Below, one piece after another: positions 33,388 to 44,124 of a stretch of DNA of 64,000 nt (position 1 is its first letter; every line of letters begins with the position of its first letter). Origin of the DNA: Tremella fuciformis (taxonomy: Eukaryota; Basidiomycota; Tremellomycetes; Tremellales; Tremellaceae). Under the pieces are notes generated by a model that made no database searches, was not told the DNA's origin, and saw only the letters and a list, made by a program, of their open reading frames with translations. The position numbers and the translations under genes are program-made. The stretch covers positions 558,001 to 622,000 of the forward strand of contig CP136493.1 in assembly GCA_032768795.1 (NCBI GenBank), written 5' to 3'.

Positions 33388-34175
33388 TAAGCCTGGTGTC
33401 GCCGATTTGGTTGGCTGATTGACGTTCAAGAACGCAAAGACTCCGAGGCCAGGCCTGTTACTGTGCAGCAAAAGGAAGGGGACGATGTAGCGAGTATAAC
33501 CGAGGGCGGGAACGAAGACGGTGAGGCGCTGCGTGGAGTACGAGGGATAGAGAATAGGGCTCATGAGGTGACAACAACTGTCCACGGAGATGAGGAGGAG
33601 GGCCAGGGTAGCGCTGGCTTATCGTAGAACGCGCACGGACTAGACATAGAAAAGATGACTCAGGTATTCGTGTATCCTGTCGAGCCTTTCCGCCAGCTCT
33701 TCCAGCTAAGGGAGCGGGCATTTGGAAGGCAAATGCGGACCATTACAAATTGACCTTTTCCGTGTGACGGGCGACAAGGGAAATAAGAAGTACTCCTTCA
33801 GGCTTTGGCTTTTCGAGCGTCCTGCGAAGGCACCCATCGGCAACGAACGCTCTTTCGCCAGACTATTTGTCCTACTACCGTGAATGTATCCTTTGTGGGC
33901 GCCATGCCATTTGCGACGACATTTGCAAAAAAGTCAAAGACATGAAGCGAGGGAATCGCCAAGGCCGGGACAAACATACAGTATAAGCTTGTCGACTGTG
34001 GAGCGGTCCTTTCTCTTTATATACCTGAGCTGCTCTGCCATTTCGAAGGCGAGTGGTGCCCGCCTCCTTCCTATAGTCCACTTATGTATATATAGGCTGT
34101 ATGTGTGTTTGATTGAGTCGGTACAGATCTCTCGCCACTTGTCAAGGAATTCCACCACGCCACCTAGACTGCGCA
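33388..34175. other. Intergenic with promoter of SLSLYD member 3
   Basis: There is no gene I can support. TATATATAGG at about 34086-34095 lies about 80 bp before the ATG at 34176. Confidence 0.4.
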
Positions 34176-34853
34176 ATGACCAAACCTCCAGAGTCCATCC
34201 ATTCTGTGAGGCCAATCCACGCCTTTGATGCCCGTGATGGTCCAGCGTCTCTTAGTCTTTATGACGCTCAAAGCAAGGAGGACGCGCTCAAGGCGTGTTG
34301 CAAGGCGAGCTGGCTCAAAGTCACCATTACCTTCGACCCCAGCATCGCTCCCAAGGAAACCCATTATCTATCTCGCATGGGTTTTGAATGGGCAAAAAAT
34401 GACTGTGACCACCGGTTCAAGCAGCTATGGGAAAGTATCGAGCCCACCGAGGCCAATCTTGAGAAACTTCTCAGTCTGCCGTGGGCGGCCGACAAGTCTC
34501 ATTTCCAGGAGCAGCTAGACAAGTGGCGTGCCAAGGCCCCAGGCACCTTTTCGATGTGGAAACACACCAGGACTGGCGGGCTTCGTCTGGTTTGCCTGGA
34601 CCAGACCCCTACAATGATAGAATCCGGGAATACACCTTGCCCCTCTTGGGTTTTGTGGCTGAGAGGCGAGCCACATTCTGGTGGCTTTCTCTGGGATCGC
34701 GATCATCGCGTACAGTTCGACTACTTGCCTGAAGGAGGGAATGAAGGTATCTCCACTGGTCCGATTGCTCCCACCATAGGGGAGGTCTCCGAACTCGGGC
34801 TGTGGGCCGGAAACCCTAACGCCCCTTCGTGGCACTACACCCTCATGTCATAG
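34176..34853 (+). CDS. SLSLYD-family member 3 (225 aa), function unknown
   Basis: A single exon from MTKPPESIHSVRPIHAFDAR. It aligns with member 2 over its whole length: SLSLYDAQSKEDALKACCKA, WLKVTITFD, WESIEPTEANLEKLLSLPW, MWKHTRTGGLRLVCLDQ, SWVLWLRGE, HRVQFDYLPEG and ISTGPIAPTIGEVSELGLW. It has one extra insertion (FEWAKNDCDHRFKQL). There is no signal peptide or TM helix. It lies between two F-box-like genes on the same strand. Function is unknown. Confidence 0.7.
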   Translation: MTKPPESIHSVRPIHAFDARDGPASLSLYDAQSKEDALKACCKASWLKVTITFDPSIAPKETHYLSRMGFEWAKNDCDHRFKQLWESIEPTEANLEKLLSLPWAADKSHFQEQLDKWRAKAPGTFSMWKHTRTGGLRLVCLDQTPTMIESGNTPCPSWVLWLRGEPHSGGFLWDRDHRVQFDYLPEGGNEGISTGPIAPTIGEVSELGLWAGNPNAPSWHYTLMS

Positions 34854-35190
34854 GGCGACACGGCCTTCACTTTCGCTTGCAATCAATCATGTCTAGTCTC
34901 AGTTCATGCACATAATTACACGAATATGAATACAACGCCGTCTCCCGTGTTCGAGCTCACATGCTGCACTCACAGTGTTCTGCCCAATACCGTGCGGCGA
35001 TATCGGGTCCCGGCCGGATATCGCTGAACTTCGTAGTGTGTCGCTTGTACAGCCGCAGTCATGGCGCAGCCAGGTCTGGACTGCAGAGCCGACTGATGGT
35101 ACCATTATCGCCCTGCTAACGCATTGGGATAGGGAGATGCAAAGGCGAGCGGGGAGTAGCGGGTGCTTCTGGTAGAGCTCTTGAGCCCGT

Positions 35191-35658
35191 CTACTTGGGG
35201 TCTTTGCGAGTCAGTGCCAGGATAACCACGAGGTGAGACCACTCTCCTGCAGGTCGGATGAGTCCAATGGCGTACGACAGATGTCGGATGCAATGATTTA
35301 GTGGTGAACGATGTAACAAGCGGGTGGACACGCTTTCACGAGCGAGCATGCACGGAATCCAACCCGCCCCGGCCTGAGTTGATGGTGAAAAGAGTTGCTC
35401 GGCGTCCTTCATGATTCCTCTAAGTACAGGCAGATGGGCATCGCTGGGGAGCGGTCGAAGAGTCCCATCAGGAGGAGACGTGCACGGCGTCTGTAGCTGC
35501 GAAATGAAAGACTGCAGTTGATGTTTCAGTCGGGTGGCAAATCGATCCAGACGTCTTTTGGAAATCAGTCGCGTCAGCTTCCTGCAACTTGGTTTTCTTC
35601 GACTTTCTTCTTCCCTTCTATCCGGTCCACCATCGAGATCACCGAAGTAGGAGGACAT
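35191..35658 (-). CDS. Possible 155-aa protein, unrecognised
   Basis: This uninterrupted frame carries a basic helix-like stretch (LTRLISKRRLDRFATRLKHQ) and a Leu-rich C-terminus. It would be divergent from the F-box-like gene at 35818, with a poly-C tract between them. No family is recognised and there is no homologue in the window. It could be a chance frame. Confidence 0.3.
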   Translation of the reverse strand: MSSYFGDLDGGPDRREEESRRKPSCRKLTRLISKRRLDRFATRLKHQLQSFISQLQTPCTSPPDGTLRPLPSDAHLPVLRGIMKDAEQLFSPSTQAGAGWIPCMLARESVSTRLLHRSPLNHCIRHLSYAIGLIRPAGEWSHLVVILALTRKDPK

Positions 35659-35701
35659 CCACGAAGCGCTGCTCTCAACCTTCGCTTGCGTCGCCTGACC
35701 T

Positions 35702-35730
35702 CCCCCCGCCGCCCCCCCCCCCCCCCCCCC
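35702..35730. repeat. Poly-C tract
   Basis: The sequence is almost uninterrupted C, about 88 bp before the start of F-box-like paralogue 2. It mirrors the poly-G tract near 28950. Its length may be imprecise for sequencing reasons. Confidence 0.7.
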
Positions 35731-35817
35731 TCTCCAGCAATCTCCAGATCACCCATGCGTGCATTCTGTGGTGTACTTGGGCGCTATAAGCACCTCAGTC
35801 TTACACGCCTCGCCTCA

Positions 35818-37294
35818 ATGGTAGTCACAAGACGACGCGCACAAAACTCCTCAGCGAACATGGCGCCCATGCCCCATAATTCAAAAGCAACATCGCCTCG
35901 TTCAGGTGCGGTCTCGTCAGCCCCCTCTGCCGCTGAGCGTGTCTGGGCTTTGGGAGAAATGAGGCAGATGATCATGAGGAACATGACCGGAAGAGATAGG
36001 ATTTCAGCGTTGGTGCTGGCAAAATCGACTTTCCATGAGGCGGTGAAGGAGATTTTTCGGACCTTCGAGTACCAGCAGCTGGTAGTCTTGCAGAGGGCAA
36101 TGACGAACATGGTGAGCGTGATACCGCTCGAGTGGGTAGAGCATCGCTAATCGCGCGCTACAGGATCGCCATTATCTTTATCTCGACTCAGTGCGGCATG
36201 TCAAGCTCTCATCTGTCCCTTCACGGTCGCACATCTTGAGCGCAATCTCAACTTTTCGACACTGTCTCTCCATCTTCATGAACTCAGACTGGCGACAGTT
36301 CACGCTCAACTTGCGTGGTCACACCGTTGACGGCCACGTGCAGGTGACGCTCACTCAACGCGCTCCACTCTTGGCCCAGGGTTGGACGACCGTTCCGCCA
36401 GATGGGCCGCCGAACGAATGTCGTGACTGGTCTTTGAACCCCAAAGAGCTACCCGAGGACTGGTGCATTGAGTTTCGTCTTCTGGAGTCCTCGGCTACTT
36501 CTTGGAACATGTACCACCCCTTCTCTCGCGCACTGCAGGGTCATCACGACTTCAGAGTCCTCGAGCTCTTCGATCACATGGGACGTCTCGAGATTCAGAC
36601 CATTGCGAGAATTCTAAGCGAGCAAGGTATGTATCACATCCAGGAGGTGATATCTCCATTCGAGCTCTCCAGCGTCGCCAGCCTTCGAACCCTCACGGAT
36701 GTCTACTATGACCGCTTCGGGGTCAGTCGATATCGCCAATCTCTCCCATCCTGTGGCAAACTGAACGGCGCACAGATTGTCAAACTCGAGTCGCTATTCA
36801 GCTTTACAAAATCATCTTACTCTTGGGTGGCCCTGTACGAGATCACACACCTGAGCCTTTTCGCAACGCATCCTTCTTTACAGGCCCTCCCCAGCATTGT
36901 CAGGAATGTCACTCAAGTCAGACGCAAGCTCGGCTTGTCCCGTCGTACGAAGAAGGCTTCCCCGGCGCTGCCGGCCTACACAGCACCAACCGTCAACCTG
37001 AGACTTCTGCACCTTGATTTCGTATTCGCCTCACAGATCTCGGAAACCTGTTCTGGGTCGGACATTGACGAGATGGCGCAGATACTCGCGGCCTGCATGC
37101 TACCTCAAAGTGTCGTTCAGTCATTCCTTCTCCTCGGTGGGCCAAATTGTGTCTTCGAATTCGGCTTGATCGCGATTGATGGCCCGGATGAGCAGCAAAG
37201 GCTCGTCATAGATCGGACGACACGGGAGATGAAGGTTGTATTCGATCGAGAGCGCTTAGCAATATCTCAGGCGGATGCGGCTGCTAAAAGCTGA
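35818..37294 (+). CDS. F-box-like family paralogue 2 (474 aa)
   Basis: Two exons, 35818-36111 and 36164-37294 (52-nt intron, phase 0). Residues ~38-95 carry the F-box-like motif (AERVWALGEMRQMIMRNMTG, LVLAKSTFHEAVKEIFRTFE). Exon 2 opens with DRHYLYLDSVRHVKL, the position where all paralogues have R-x2-Y-L-x-S-V-R-x-L. The middle is divergent and Leu-rich, as in substrate-binding repeats, but I could not define repeats. The C-terminal signature is QSFLLLGGPNCVFEFGL followed by a helical tail. It is likely cytosolic or nuclear. Function is unknown. Confidence 0.75.
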
Positions 37295-37945
37295 TAGGAA
37301 GGGGGGAATGACGGCGAGTACCTTCTGCAACGACACGGTTGCTGACTGACTCGCAGAACCTCGAAGTCTTTCGATCAATTCAAACGGGTCAGGTTCAAAT
37401 GGGAGCAACATTTGCCAAATGAGGCGAAGTGGTGACAAGACGAGTTATGCCAGTCGATTCGCTATGCAGAATCCTGAAGCGTCCTGCTACACATATTGGG
37501 CACAGCCTGACAGATCAATCCGACCGTTGACAAGCAGTCTGAGCTACCAGCTCGTTCTTTCGCCGTGACTTTGCTGCTGCACGGTAAGTAAAAGGTAACA
37601 ACGATTCGGGCCGGCTTTCCGATCCGACAGGTTTTCGGCCGGTGCGATTTTATCAGATAACGCCATTAACCGTCGGCCGACTGTTGTTCGCGACGCTATG
37701 GAAAAGAACAAGACAGACGTTTGCTTCTTTGCGACGCGTCTCTCAGTCTCTCATTCACCCCATCCTGTCTGACAGCGGCTGGCCCGTTGACAGAATCAGT
37801 CCACAAGAAAAGGCAGTCTTGGTCACCGCGCGCACACTCGGCTGTCACAATCCAGCACCTAGCTTTCCCCCGCCCTCTTTGGCGCCCCTCGCCGTTCAGC
37901 GCCCAATTGCCCCTCCCACCCGTCCTACAACTGTCCCTAGCAAAC
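37295..37945. other. Intergenic between paralogues 2 and 3
   Basis: It contains the 3' end of paralogue 2 and the promoter of paralogue 3. No other gene is visible. Confidence 0.4.
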
Positions 37946-39455
37946 ATGGCCAGCGTCGACCCGACCCTCGCCGAGCAGGTGTGGGCTGTCCGCGAGTGCC
38001 GCGAGGTCATCTTTGAAGCCTTCAGAGGAGCGGATAGACGCACAGGACTCCTTCTTTCCAAATCCACCTTTTCCGAGGCGATGAAAGCCGCGTTCGACAC
38101 CTTTGAGCATGAAGATCTGTCTCATCTGCGGAAATCCATGGTGTCCTTCGTACGCAACCTTGTGGTGAGCAGAGGAGACCCTGACGACTCAGACGCGCCA
38201 TCGTCGCTATCTCCGATCCGTTCACACTTTGCGCTTTCCCCGCTCTTCCATCGCGCCTGGCTGGCTCGCAGACCTTGCCGAGACGTACCCGAATCTGCGC
38301 AGGGTATATGACGAGGATAAAGATGGTTCCTACGCTCTCGTTGTCGACACCTCTACCGCTCAAGCAGAGGGCGAGGAGACATACACGGCCTCCATCACCC
38401 AAACCAGACCCCTTCTGTTCCGCGCATGGAGCGTCGAGCATCCGGAAACACAGCATGAAGTGTGGCACCGCGACATCTGTCCCTCAGACCTGCCTTCCGA
38501 CTGGAACGTTGACATACGGCGACATCAGAGTGACGCAGTGATGAGCTATCACGACATCGTGGTCTCACCAAGCTGGTTCACCTCGGCGCCGTCGCTCTCT
38601 GCCATCGAGTTTGGCTTCCTTTGCACGTGGCGGCACCTCGCGCTCTGCCTCAAGATGATGGCCACGCAGTGTCCGCCTCGACTCCCTGAGACAGTCCGCG
38701 CACCCTTCTCTCTGGGGCGGATGTCAGACCTCGTTGAGCTGCTGCAGGCCGCCGGACCTCAATTACGATCTCTGCAGCAGATACATGTTGACCGTCCCCT
38801 GCCGGGGTGGTACGACCAGTCCCGCTCCATGAGCCTGTTCGACTTTCTAGATACGCCCCGGGCACATATCGCCACCCTGTCCGCACTAGACGAGCTCCAT
38901 CTCGTCCTGCGCCATCCGAGACTGGACACACTGCCTGTTCCCTTCATGAGCACTGCCGAGCTGCGCCAGCACAAGACGATCGAGGAGTGGAAGACCAAGT
39001 ACACGCCGTTCTACCATCCGTCCGACGCCTGTCCCGTACATCGCCATCCGGCTGGGGACCTCAAACGTCTCCATCTCGAGCTCTTGGTCCCCTTCACGCT
39101 GGATACTGTGCTTGGGCACTCGCCCGAACTGAGCGGGGGCGACCGAGAGCTGTTCAAGGCGTTGATGTCAGAGGTGATCGTCCCTGACGAGAGGATGGCA
39201 CGGACTCTGCTGGCTATCGGCGGCAACGAGTGCATGTACAGCTTTGCGGTGGTCTGGCGCTCCCGGCCATCCTCGGCAGAAGAGCAGCTCGGAGCAGAGC
39301 TCGGCATGGAGATCAAAGAGGCTTTCCAAAAGCACGCGGACGGACTGGTGGTGTCCCGCAGGAGCGGCTTCGGCGTCGGAGTAGAGTCCGACGGAATCTT
39401 AGCTCTGAGGCAATGGGATTCCGGTCACCTGTTGCCCGCTCAGCACTTGCTATGA
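37946..39455 (+). CDS. F-box-like family paralogue 3, C-terminus supplied by a copia LTR
   Basis: Two exons, 37946-38149 and 38193-39455 (43-nt intron), 488 aa. N-terminus LAEQVWAVRECREVIFEAFR then LLLSKSTFSEAMKAAFDTFE; exon 2 opens TRHRRYLRSVHTLRF; the C-terminal signature is ARTLLAIGGNECMYSFAV. The copia element starts at 39389, directly after GAGTC. The last 21 residues (DGILALRQWDSGHLL...) are encoded by the LTR. Reading from GAGTC into the sequence right of the element gives GAG-TCA-TGA, so the pre-insertion protein ended at that Ser (467 aa). The insertion therefore only swaps the stop and adds a tail. The gene may remain functional, but its 3' UTR and poly(A) site are displaced by 5 kb. 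Confidence 0.75.
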
Positions 39456-39706
39456 GTGATGCATTCGGACTTACCTGTTGCCCGCTCAGCACTTGCTATG
39501 AGTGATGAGGAGGGCAACAGGCGGCGGCATTCTACAAGGTCGTCGAGGGTGTCGGCGTTATAAGCGGAGTTATCGTTGGTGGCAGCTTCTCTGCCTCGTC
39601 GAGGGTGAACCTCGTCGAGGCACAACCTCGTCGAGGATCGAGTAGCCTCGACGAGGTTACTCGAAGATGAGTCAAGCTCATGTGAGCGTGCCACCTATTT
39701 CCGTCG
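39389..39706 (-). repeat. 3' LTR of the copia element, with 46-bp internal duplication
   Basis: It matches the 5' LTR except for an extra 46 bp beginning GCATTCGGACTTACC, which largely duplicates the following sequence (GTTGCCCGCTCAGCACTTGC). It contains the cluster of CCTCGTCGAGG/CCTCGACGAGG motifs at about 39595-39655. Confidence 0.9.
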
Positions 39707-39725
39707 CCTCCCCTCGCGAGCATGT

Positions 39726-42700
39726 CTATTGACTCATCTGCCCTCCTTCTCCTTGTCTTTCCAATCCCAGTAACTGCCGGAGCTGTCTTGTCTTCTCGGC
39801 CGAAAGGGTCTTGGTCAGGATGTCGGCTCGATTGCTGTCCGTTGGTGTGTATTTGAGCTCAAGCAGACCACCAGCTTGATGCTCTCGTATCCACTGGGCT
39901 CGCATGTCGAATGCTTTGTTCAACTTGAACCCGTGTTGATGTTTGGCCAGTTGAATGGCCCCATTGTTGTCGTTGTAGATGGGCACTGCTCCATCTATGC
40001 CTAGGTCGAGGTCGTTCAATAGTTGCCTGAGCCATATTGCCTCTTTGCCCGCTTCTGTCGATGCAAGGAGCTCTGCCTGTGTCGTCGACAGTGCGACTGT
40101 CGGTTGTCGCCTGCTTTTCCATGATACGATGCCTCCGTAGGTGTTGAAGATATAGCCAGTTGTTGATCGGCGTGTATCGAGACATCCACCCCAGTCTGCG
40201 TCCGCCCATCCTAACAGTGCTCGTCTCCCTCCATGAGCATCGAAGGTGAGAGCAAGATCCGAGGTTCCTCGAAGATACCTCAGTAGGTGCTTTGCGGCCC
40301 TCCAATGCGCGAGTGACCATTTGCTTATGAAGCGACACAGCAGTGAGGCTGCGTAGGCGATGTCGGGTCGGGTGATAGTGGCGATATAGAGGATTGACCC
40401 GGCGAGTGCAGGAAACGGTTTGTCTCGAGCCTCCTCGACCTCCTTTGGCGTAGCCTCGACGAGCTTTGCGTCTGGCAAGATTGTCTTGCAGGCTTTCCCG
40501 GTTTCACCGAAGCGTTGAAGAACTGCCTCGATGTAGTGCTCTTGTGATAGGTACATCTTCTTGTTTGGCCTGTCTCGGTAGATGTTGATACCGAGGAAGT
40601 ATGAGACCGGTCCTTGATCCTTGCACTCAAGTTCCTTGTCGATCCTCCGCTTGATCTCGTCGATTGTTGATCGATCGTTGCCGGCTATGAGCATGTCGTC
40701 AACATGGACTGAGATCATGCACCGCTTGTGTCCTTGTTGCAGCGAGTAGATGCATGGGTCCGCTAGGGTCGGTTTGAAGCCTAGCTCCCGTAGGAACTCG
40801 TCGAGGCGCTTGTTGAACAAGTGCGGTGATTGTCGGAGACCGTATAATGACTTCCGGAGGTGCAGGACGTGATCGGCAGCGATGTCGCTACCTTCTGGTG
40901 GCTCGATGAAGATGTCCTTGTCGATATTGGCCTTGAGGAATGCGCCGATGATGTCGATTTGGTCGCATTCCCAGTCAAGGTAGTTAACGATGGTGAGGAA
41001 TAGGCGGAATGAAGACTTGTGGGTGACCGATGCAAAGAGTTCGTCGAAATCCCGTCCTGAGACTTGTTGGAACCCTCTCACGACGAATCTAGCCTTGTAT
41101 TGGCTTGCTTTGCCCGTGTCCCCGTCGATTTTGCGGGTGAAGACCCATTTGCCTGTAAGGGTGCGGTGGTTCTCTCTGGGGACTTTCTCCCACACTCCGT
41201 ATTTCTCCATCTTTGTCATCTCCTCGTCCATGGCCCTGTTCCACTCCTCCCAGTCTGCAGCTCGACGAGCTTCGGTGTATGACTGAGGGTTGGTGAGTGA
41301 CTGGGCTGATAACGCGTGCTCGATGGCTACTCGGTTATAGTCCATGTCGATGTCGTGCAGAGGGTGATGACTGGGCTCTTGACCTGCTAGTCTCCCGGAC
41401 CGTCTTGGTTCATCTGCATCGGCCTCTATGGGCTGGTTTAGCCGACGATCTGGATCCTCTGGTCCGTCGTCGGGGTTCGGTTCTGGGCTCGGTGCATCCT
41501 CTCGAATGTATTCGTTGGCCCAGCCTCTCCCTTGCCTTGGCACGGCTTGGGGAGGTATGTCGTCCATCTCTTCCCTTTGTTCCTCTTCTTCTGGTGCCTC
41601 CCCTGCCTCGACTATCTCGTTCAGCTCGATTGATGTATCGTCATCCTCGTCGAGGCTCGTCGATGCTTGTCGAGGTTCAGGTTGAGGCGGCTCCAGAATC
41701 CGTCGCGGTTCATCTGAACGTGGCGTTGTCTTCTTGCCCGTGATGAATGTAACGTCTCGACTTGCGATGACCCTGTTGGTTTGGGTCAACACCTTGTAGC
41801 CCCAGCTCCCTTCTGTGTATCCCAGCAGTCGACCGCATTGACCCCGCTCGTCGAGCTTTGATGCGGGGCTCACAACTCGATAGATGCAGTGTTGGCCAAA
41901 TGGCTGCATTCCTTCATATCGTATGTCAATGTCGTGATGTGGTCGAAAGAGAGCGACAGGGATTTTTCCTTGGGAGTCTGGTAGCCTGTTTCTGGTGAAG
42001 ACTACATATCGTAATGCGTCGACCCAGAATTGACTTGACAGGTTCGAGTCCGCGAGACATGTGCGGATGTCATTGAGGATGGTGAGATGGACGCGCTCGA
42101 CTCGACTGTTTTGATTGTGTGCGTCGGTCGGCGTGAGGGTATGCTCAATTCCCTTGCTTTTACACCAGTGGCTGAATTCCTTGCTCGTGAACTCGCCTCC
42201 TTGGTCTGAGCGGATGGTCTTGACCGTTCGATCAAGCTGATTCTCTGCCAACTTGATGTAGTCTTGTAGTGCTTCGGCTGCATCCGACTTCTTCTTGATT
42301 GGTATAGCTTGCACAAATTTGCTATGGTCGTCGTAGCAGGTGAGGAAGTATTGGAAGCCTTCTCTCGACTGGACGGTCGCTGGTCCCCATAGATCGACTG
42401 ATACCTCGACGAGGGGTTTGCCGGCTCGACGCGGGTTAGGTAGAGATGCCGAGCGCGTTGCCTTTCCTTTCAGGCAATCCATGCATTCGACTCTCCGAAA
42501 CAATCCCGTCCACTTTGCGCCTAGCTTCCCCTCTTTCCCAAGCTCCCAGACCTTCCTCATGTTCGAGTGACCTAGGCGCTTGTGCCAGGTGAGGAGGCGG
42601 TTGTCTTCGGCTTCAGTGTTTTCTCTTGCCTGAAGTGCTCGGTGAATGCGCGAGGTGGTGCGTACCGGTGTGTCGTCTACAACCCATAGGTTGCCGAGCT

Positions 42701-44027
42701 TCTTGCCCCGGAGGATGACCTTTCCTTTCTCGACCAATGTAGCCGAGTCACTCGAGAAGCGCCAATGGGTCCCTGTGTATGGACCGAGGCGCTGTGTGGA
42801 GAGGAGGTTGTGCGTGAATGAGGGGACATAGAGGGCGTTCTTGTACCATACGTTCTCGAATGTCAGGCGGCCGGAGTGTGTAGCCTCGACAATTGACCCA
42901 TCTCCGATCTGGATTTTGATGGGCTTGTCGAGCTTGGTGAGGTGGGAGAGGAGGTGTTTGTCCTTGATGAACGGACTTGTAGCACCGCTGTCGATGATGA
43001 TGGAAGTGGAGGGAAGGTTATCGTGGGCGTGCAGTGCGATCTCTGTCGCATAATAGCCTTCCTCCTTTATCTCCCTCGACGAGCCTCTCTTGGCCTCACT
43101 TGATGAGTCGTCTCCTGACTCGCTCTGCTCCCTCGCCTTCATTCCCTTCCCCGCTTGTCCTCCTTGCTTCTTCCTCCTGTCTGCTTCCTTTGCCGACCTC
43201 TGCTCCTGGATGTGCTTCGGCACTCCAATCACTTTCCAGCACTCATCTGTGGAGTGCCTCCCCTGATCCGGATGGTGGATGCATCTCTTGCCTGCCGGTT
43301 TTGGTAGAGATTTGCTGAGCATCCCCATCTCGTTTACGCTCTCGCCCTTTTGTTGACGTCGGCGGTGTTCATCGGCAACCCTATCGATAACCTCGTCGAG
43401 ATGGATCTTGTTCGACGAGGTCCCTGAGTAGAAGGTCGATGCGAGGAGGCCGTATGAGGACGGTAGGCGACGGATGGCGGCGTATGCGCCGATCTGGTTG
43501 GCGAATTGCTCAAGGGTGAGCTTGGAAGTGATGGCGGAGGAGGTGATTTCGGCCAACTGTGACCGGATAGCAGTGAGATGAGGTTCGGGGTCCTCATTCT
43601 CTGGGATGGTCTCGCCAAATATCGATGACCATAATTCGGCTAGGCGAGATCCGTTATCGGCCCCATATGTGGTGACCAGGTGATCGTAAAGCCCCTTCGG
43701 TTGAGGATTCTCGAAGTCGATCAGGCTCGAGGGAAGCTTATTTTGGACAGTCTCTGTCAGACTGCCGTAGAGAGTGGAGAGGGCGGTGGACTGCTCCTTC
43801 TCATGCTCGTATAGAGCAACTGCTCTCTTTGATGTCTCGGCTGCTGTGGCCGGACTTGACACTGGATATCGAGCCTCGACGAGTGCTCGGATCGCTGACG
43901 CGTCTTTGGTGATGTGGGGGACAAGGCCGGCGGATCCGAGGACGACTCGAATCTCGCGCACCCACTGGGCGTAGTTGTCGCGCCCATTGAGCTTGCGCTC
44001 TTCTTTCACCGTCTGCACAGATGGCAT
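39726..44027 (-). CDS. Ty1/copia Gag-Pol polyprotein (1433 aa)
   Basis: One open frame in copia order. Gag: LNGRDNYAQWVREIRVVLG near residue 13 and a Cys/His cluster CIHHPDQGRHSTDECW near 255. Protease: IIDSGATSPFI. Integrase: a zinc-binding HKRLGHSNMRK...CMDCLKGKA, then the DDE residues in VDLWGP, IRSDQGGEF and NSRVERVH. Reverse transcriptase: KWVFTRKIDGDTGKASQYKA, QIDIIGAFLKA, KSLYGLRQSPHLFNK and the catalytic HVDDML. RNase H: WADADWGGC, STTQAELLAS and YNDNNGAIQL. All catalytic residues appear present and there is no internal stop. There is no separate gag frame or frameshift. Antisense to paralogue 3, it ends 20 nt from the 3' LTR. Confidence 0.95.
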   Translation of the reverse strand: MPSVQTVKEERKLNGRDNYAQWVREIRVVLGSAGLVPHITKDASAIRALVEARYPVSSPATAAETSKRAVALYEHEKEQSTALSTLYGSLTETVQNKLPSSLIDFENPQPKGLYDHLVTTYGADNGSRLAELWSSIFGETIPENEDPEPHLTAIRSQLAEITSSAITSKLTLEQFANQIGAYAAIRRLPSSYGLLASTFYSGTSSNKIHLDEVIDRVADEHRRRQQKGESVNEMGMLSKSLPKPAGKRCIHHPDQGRHSTDECWKVIGVPKHIQEQRSAKEADRRKKQGGQAGKGMKAREQSESGDDSSSEAKRGSSREIKEEGYYATEIALHAHDNLPSTSIIIDSGATSPFIKDKHLLSHLTKLDKPIKIQIGDGSIVEATHSGRLTFENVWYKNALYVPSFTHNLLSTQRLGPYTGTHWRFSSDSATLVEKGKVILRGKKLGNLWVVDDTPVRTTSRIHRALQARENTEAEDNRLLTWHKRLGHSNMRKVWELGKEGKLGAKWTGLFRRVECMDCLKGKATRSASLPNPRRAGKPLVEVSVDLWGPATVQSREGFQYFLTCYDDHSKFVQAIPIKKKSDAAEALQDYIKLAENQLDRTVKTIRSDQGGEFTSKEFSHWCKSKGIEHTLTPTDAHNQNSRVERVHLTILNDIRTCLADSNLSSQFWVDALRYVVFTRNRLPDSQGKIPVALFRPHHDIDIRYEGMQPFGQHCIYRVVSPASKLDERGQCGRLLGYTEGSWGYKVLTQTNRVIASRDVTFITGKKTTPRSDEPRRILEPPQPEPRQASTSLDEDDDTSIELNEIVEAGEAPEEEEQREEMDDIPPQAVPRQGRGWANEYIREDAPSPEPNPDDGPEDPDRRLNQPIEADADEPRRSGRLAGQEPSHHPLHDIDMDYNRVAIEHALSAQSLTNPQSYTEARRAADWEEWNRAMDEEMTKMEKYGVWEKVPRENHRTLTGKWVFTRKIDGDTGKASQYKARFVVRGFQQVSGRDFDELFASVTHKSSFRLFLTIVNYLDWECDQIDIIGAFLKANIDKDIFIEPPEGSDIAADHVLHLRKSLYGLRQSPHLFNKRLDEFLRELGFKPTLADPCIYSLQQGHKRCMISVHVDDMLIAGNDRSTIDEIKRRIDKELECKDQGPVSYFLGINIYRDRPNKKMYLSQEHYIEAVLQRFGETGKACKTILPDAKLVEATPKEVEEARDKPFPALAGSILYIATITRPDIAYAASLLCRFISKWSLAHWRAAKHLLRYLRGTSDLALTFDAHGGRRALLGWADADWGGCLDTRRSTTGYIFNTYGGIVSWKSRRQPTVALSTTQAELLASTEAGKEAIWLRQLLNDLDLGIDGAVPIYNDNNGAIQLAKHQHGFKLNKAFDMRAQWIREHQAGGLLELKYTPTDSNRADILTKTLSAEKTRQLRQLLGLERQGEGGQMSQ

Positions 44028-44124
44028 GACGGAGGACCACTTCGAGGCTGGCGGTGCGTAGGCAGGGTCGACGAGTTTGTTGACGCGTTCTATCTACCGC
44101 GACTTGTCGAAGGAGACGTTACCA

